Part shown: one piece after another, positions 41,823 through 42,940 of the stretch
Layout: each line of letters opens with the position of its first letter
How positions within the stretch are numbered: position 1 is the stretch's first letter
NCBI GenBank assembly: GCA_937899835.1
Contig: CALCCE010000207.1
Coordinates: forward strand, 1-42,940
Direction: 5' to 3'
DNA: 42,940 bases
Source: an uncultured Flavobacteriales bacterium
Lineage (GTDB): Bacteria; Bacteroidota; Bacteroidia; Flavobacteriales_G; Salibacteraceae
Program-made: the position numbers and the translations under genes
The notes under the pieces: model-generated
What the model saw: the letters and a program-made list of their open reading frames with translations, nothing else
Told to the model about the DNA's origin: nothing
The model's database searches: none

Positions 41823-42940
41823 ATGATGCGATCACACAACTGCGGACAATTGACCCTCGCCAATGCTGGCGAAGAAGTAACCTTGAGTGGATGGGTTCAG
41901 CGGACCCGAAACTTTGGCGGGATGACGTTTATCGACCTGCGCGACCGTTACGGCATTACTCAATTGGCCTTTAATCAGGAAGTGAACGCCGACCTGTGTG
42001 AAGCGGCCCGTGCATTGGGCCGGGAGTTTGTGGTGCAGGTGGAAGGCAAGGTGATTGAACGGAGCAATAAGAATCCCAATTTGCCGACCGGTGAAATTGA
42101 AATTGAAGTGAGCGCCTTAAAAATCTTGAATGCCTCTAAGGTACCTCCTTTCACCATTGAAGATGAAACCGACGGTGGAGACGAGTTGCGGATGAAATAC
42201 CGCTACCTCGACTTGCGAAGAAATCCGGTGAAAGCCAACCTGCTTACCCGGCACAAAGTGAGCTTGGAGACCCGCAAATACCTTGATTCCATTGAATTCA
42301 TTGAAGTGGAAACCCCCGTGCTCATCAAATCCACACCCGAAGGTGCCCGCGACTTTGTGGTGCCCTCGCGCATGCACCCTGGTGAATTTTACGCCCTGCC
42401 GCAGTCGCCCCAAACTTTCAAGCAGATTCTGATGGTAGCCGGATACGACCGTTACTACCAAATCGTACGGTGTTTTCGAGACGAAGACCTACGGGCCGAC
42501 CGTCAACCTGAGTTTACGCAAATCGACTGCGAATTGTCTTTCGTGAACCAAGAAGATGTGTTGAATACCTTTGAATGTTTTGCCCGTCACCTGTGGCGCG
42601 AAGTACGGGGCATTGAACTGCCTGCATTTCCTTGGATGTCCTACGCGGAGGCGATGGAGAAATACGGCAGCGACAAACCTGACATTCGTTTCGGGATGGA
42701 GTTTGTGCGCCTGAATGAAGTTACCCAAGGCCACGATTTCAAAGTATTTGATGCGGCCGAGTTGGTGGTGGGCATTTGCGCTCCGGGAGCCGGCGAATGG
42801 TCGCGCAAACAACTGGATGCTCTCACCAATTTTGTGAAACGGCCTCAGATTGGAGCCAAAGGGTTGGTGTACGTGAAGTGCAACGCCGATGGCAGTTTCA
42901 AATCTTCGGGCGATAAATTTTACAACCAGGAAGCGCTGGC
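41823..42940 (+). CDS. aspS: Aspartate--tRNA ligase, N-terminal part (3' end outside window)
   Basis: The open frame runs to the window edge, giving 372 residues of a class II synthetase usually near 580. The OB-fold anticodon-binding domain comes first ([32 protein letters not shown]). It is followed by the catalytic core with [13 protein letters not shown], the [21 protein letters not shown] segment, and class II motif 2, [18 protein letters not shown] (about 218-235). The GAD insertion domain characteristic of bacterial AspS then begins (about residues 290-372). Two adjacent ATGs occur at 41823 and 41826, either of which may be used. The gene is bacterial-type AspRS; whether it is discriminating cannot be judged, but the presence of gatC hints at transamidation of some tRNAs. 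Confidence 0.95.
   Translation, partial: MMRSHNCGQLTLANAGEEVTLSGWVQRTRNFGGMTFIDLRDRYGITQLAFNQEVNADLCEAARALGREFVVQVEGKVIERSNKNPNLPTGEIEIEVSALKILNASKVPPFTIEDETDGGDELRMKYRYLDLRRNPVKANLLTRHKVSLETRKYLDSIEFIEVETPVLIKSTPEGARDFVVPSRMHPGEFYALPQSPQTFKQILMVAGYDRYYQIVRCFRDEDLRADRQPEFTQIDCELSFVNQEDVLNTFECFARHLWREVRGIELPAFPWMSYAEAMEKYGSDKPDIRFGMEFVRLNEVTQGHDFKVFDAAELVVGICAPGAGEWSRKQLDALTNFVKRPQIGAKGLVYVKCNADGSFKSSGDKFYNQEAL

Overview
The window reads as ordinary chromosome of a Bacteroidota bacterium, most likely of the Flavobacteriia or a related marine lineage. Three things point there. Six secreted proteins end in the type A sorting domain of the type IX secretion system (T9SS), several with SprB, PKD or FG-GAP repeats. 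Promoters carry the Bacteroidota -7 element TAnnTTTG. Start codons mostly lack Shine-Dalgarno sequences. The housekeeping genes present (purQ, nadD, gmk, dusB, rbfA, hflX, trpS, gatC, tadA, aspS) are scattered in small units on both strands, and most genes are well separated in function from their neighbours. No rRNA, tRNA, CRISPR array, prophage, plasmid gene or transposase gene was seen.

Layout. 0-3.1 kb: the end of a membrane protein, purQ, then the leftward unit yicC-gmk-nadD. 3.5-6.4 kb: a large T9SS cargo protein. 6.4-7.7 kb: leftward EamA transporter and ArsC/Spx-like protein. 7.8-10.8 kb: rightward flippase-like membrane protein, a trans-sulfuration PLP enzyme and an RCK potassium-channel regulator. 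11.0-15.8 kb: two tandem secreted M43 zinc metalloproteases ending at a strong terminator. 15.9-18.0 kb: two ExbD proteins facing a CPBP membrane protease. 18.0-22.5 kb: dusB, a LolC/E-type permease, rbfA and an MsbA-type ABC exporter. 22.6-25.7 kb: a SprB-repeat T9SS protein, hflX, and a decayed cytochrome c gene. 26.0-30.3 kb: two overlapping secreted amidohydrolase genes. 30.5-32.5 kb: an FkbM methyltransferase and a repeat-rich intergenic stretch, then a small lipoprotein. 32.5-36.0 kb: a giant FG-GAP/ASPIC/SprB T9SS protein. 36.4-39.9 kb: trpS, plsC-gatC, bacilliredoxin and tadA. 39.9-42.9 kb: another T9SS protein and the 5' part of aspS.

The most notable points are: (i) a c-type cytochrome lipoprotein gene with an in-frame TGA just after the CxxCH motif and no methionine at the expected axial-ligand position; (ii) two copies of a roughly 178-bp element flanked by hairpins with a TTTGCAA core, which look like REP/BIME-type units; (iii) a second family of short structured intergenic repeats, seven traces of it in the window; (iv) several genes whose -7 box lies only 4-8 nt before the start codon, which predicts leaderless mRNAs; and (v) four of eight convergent gene pairs sharing exactly four bases at their stop codons. 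I found no convincing new multi-gene system. The anomalies are mainly in repeats, regulation and gene decay.
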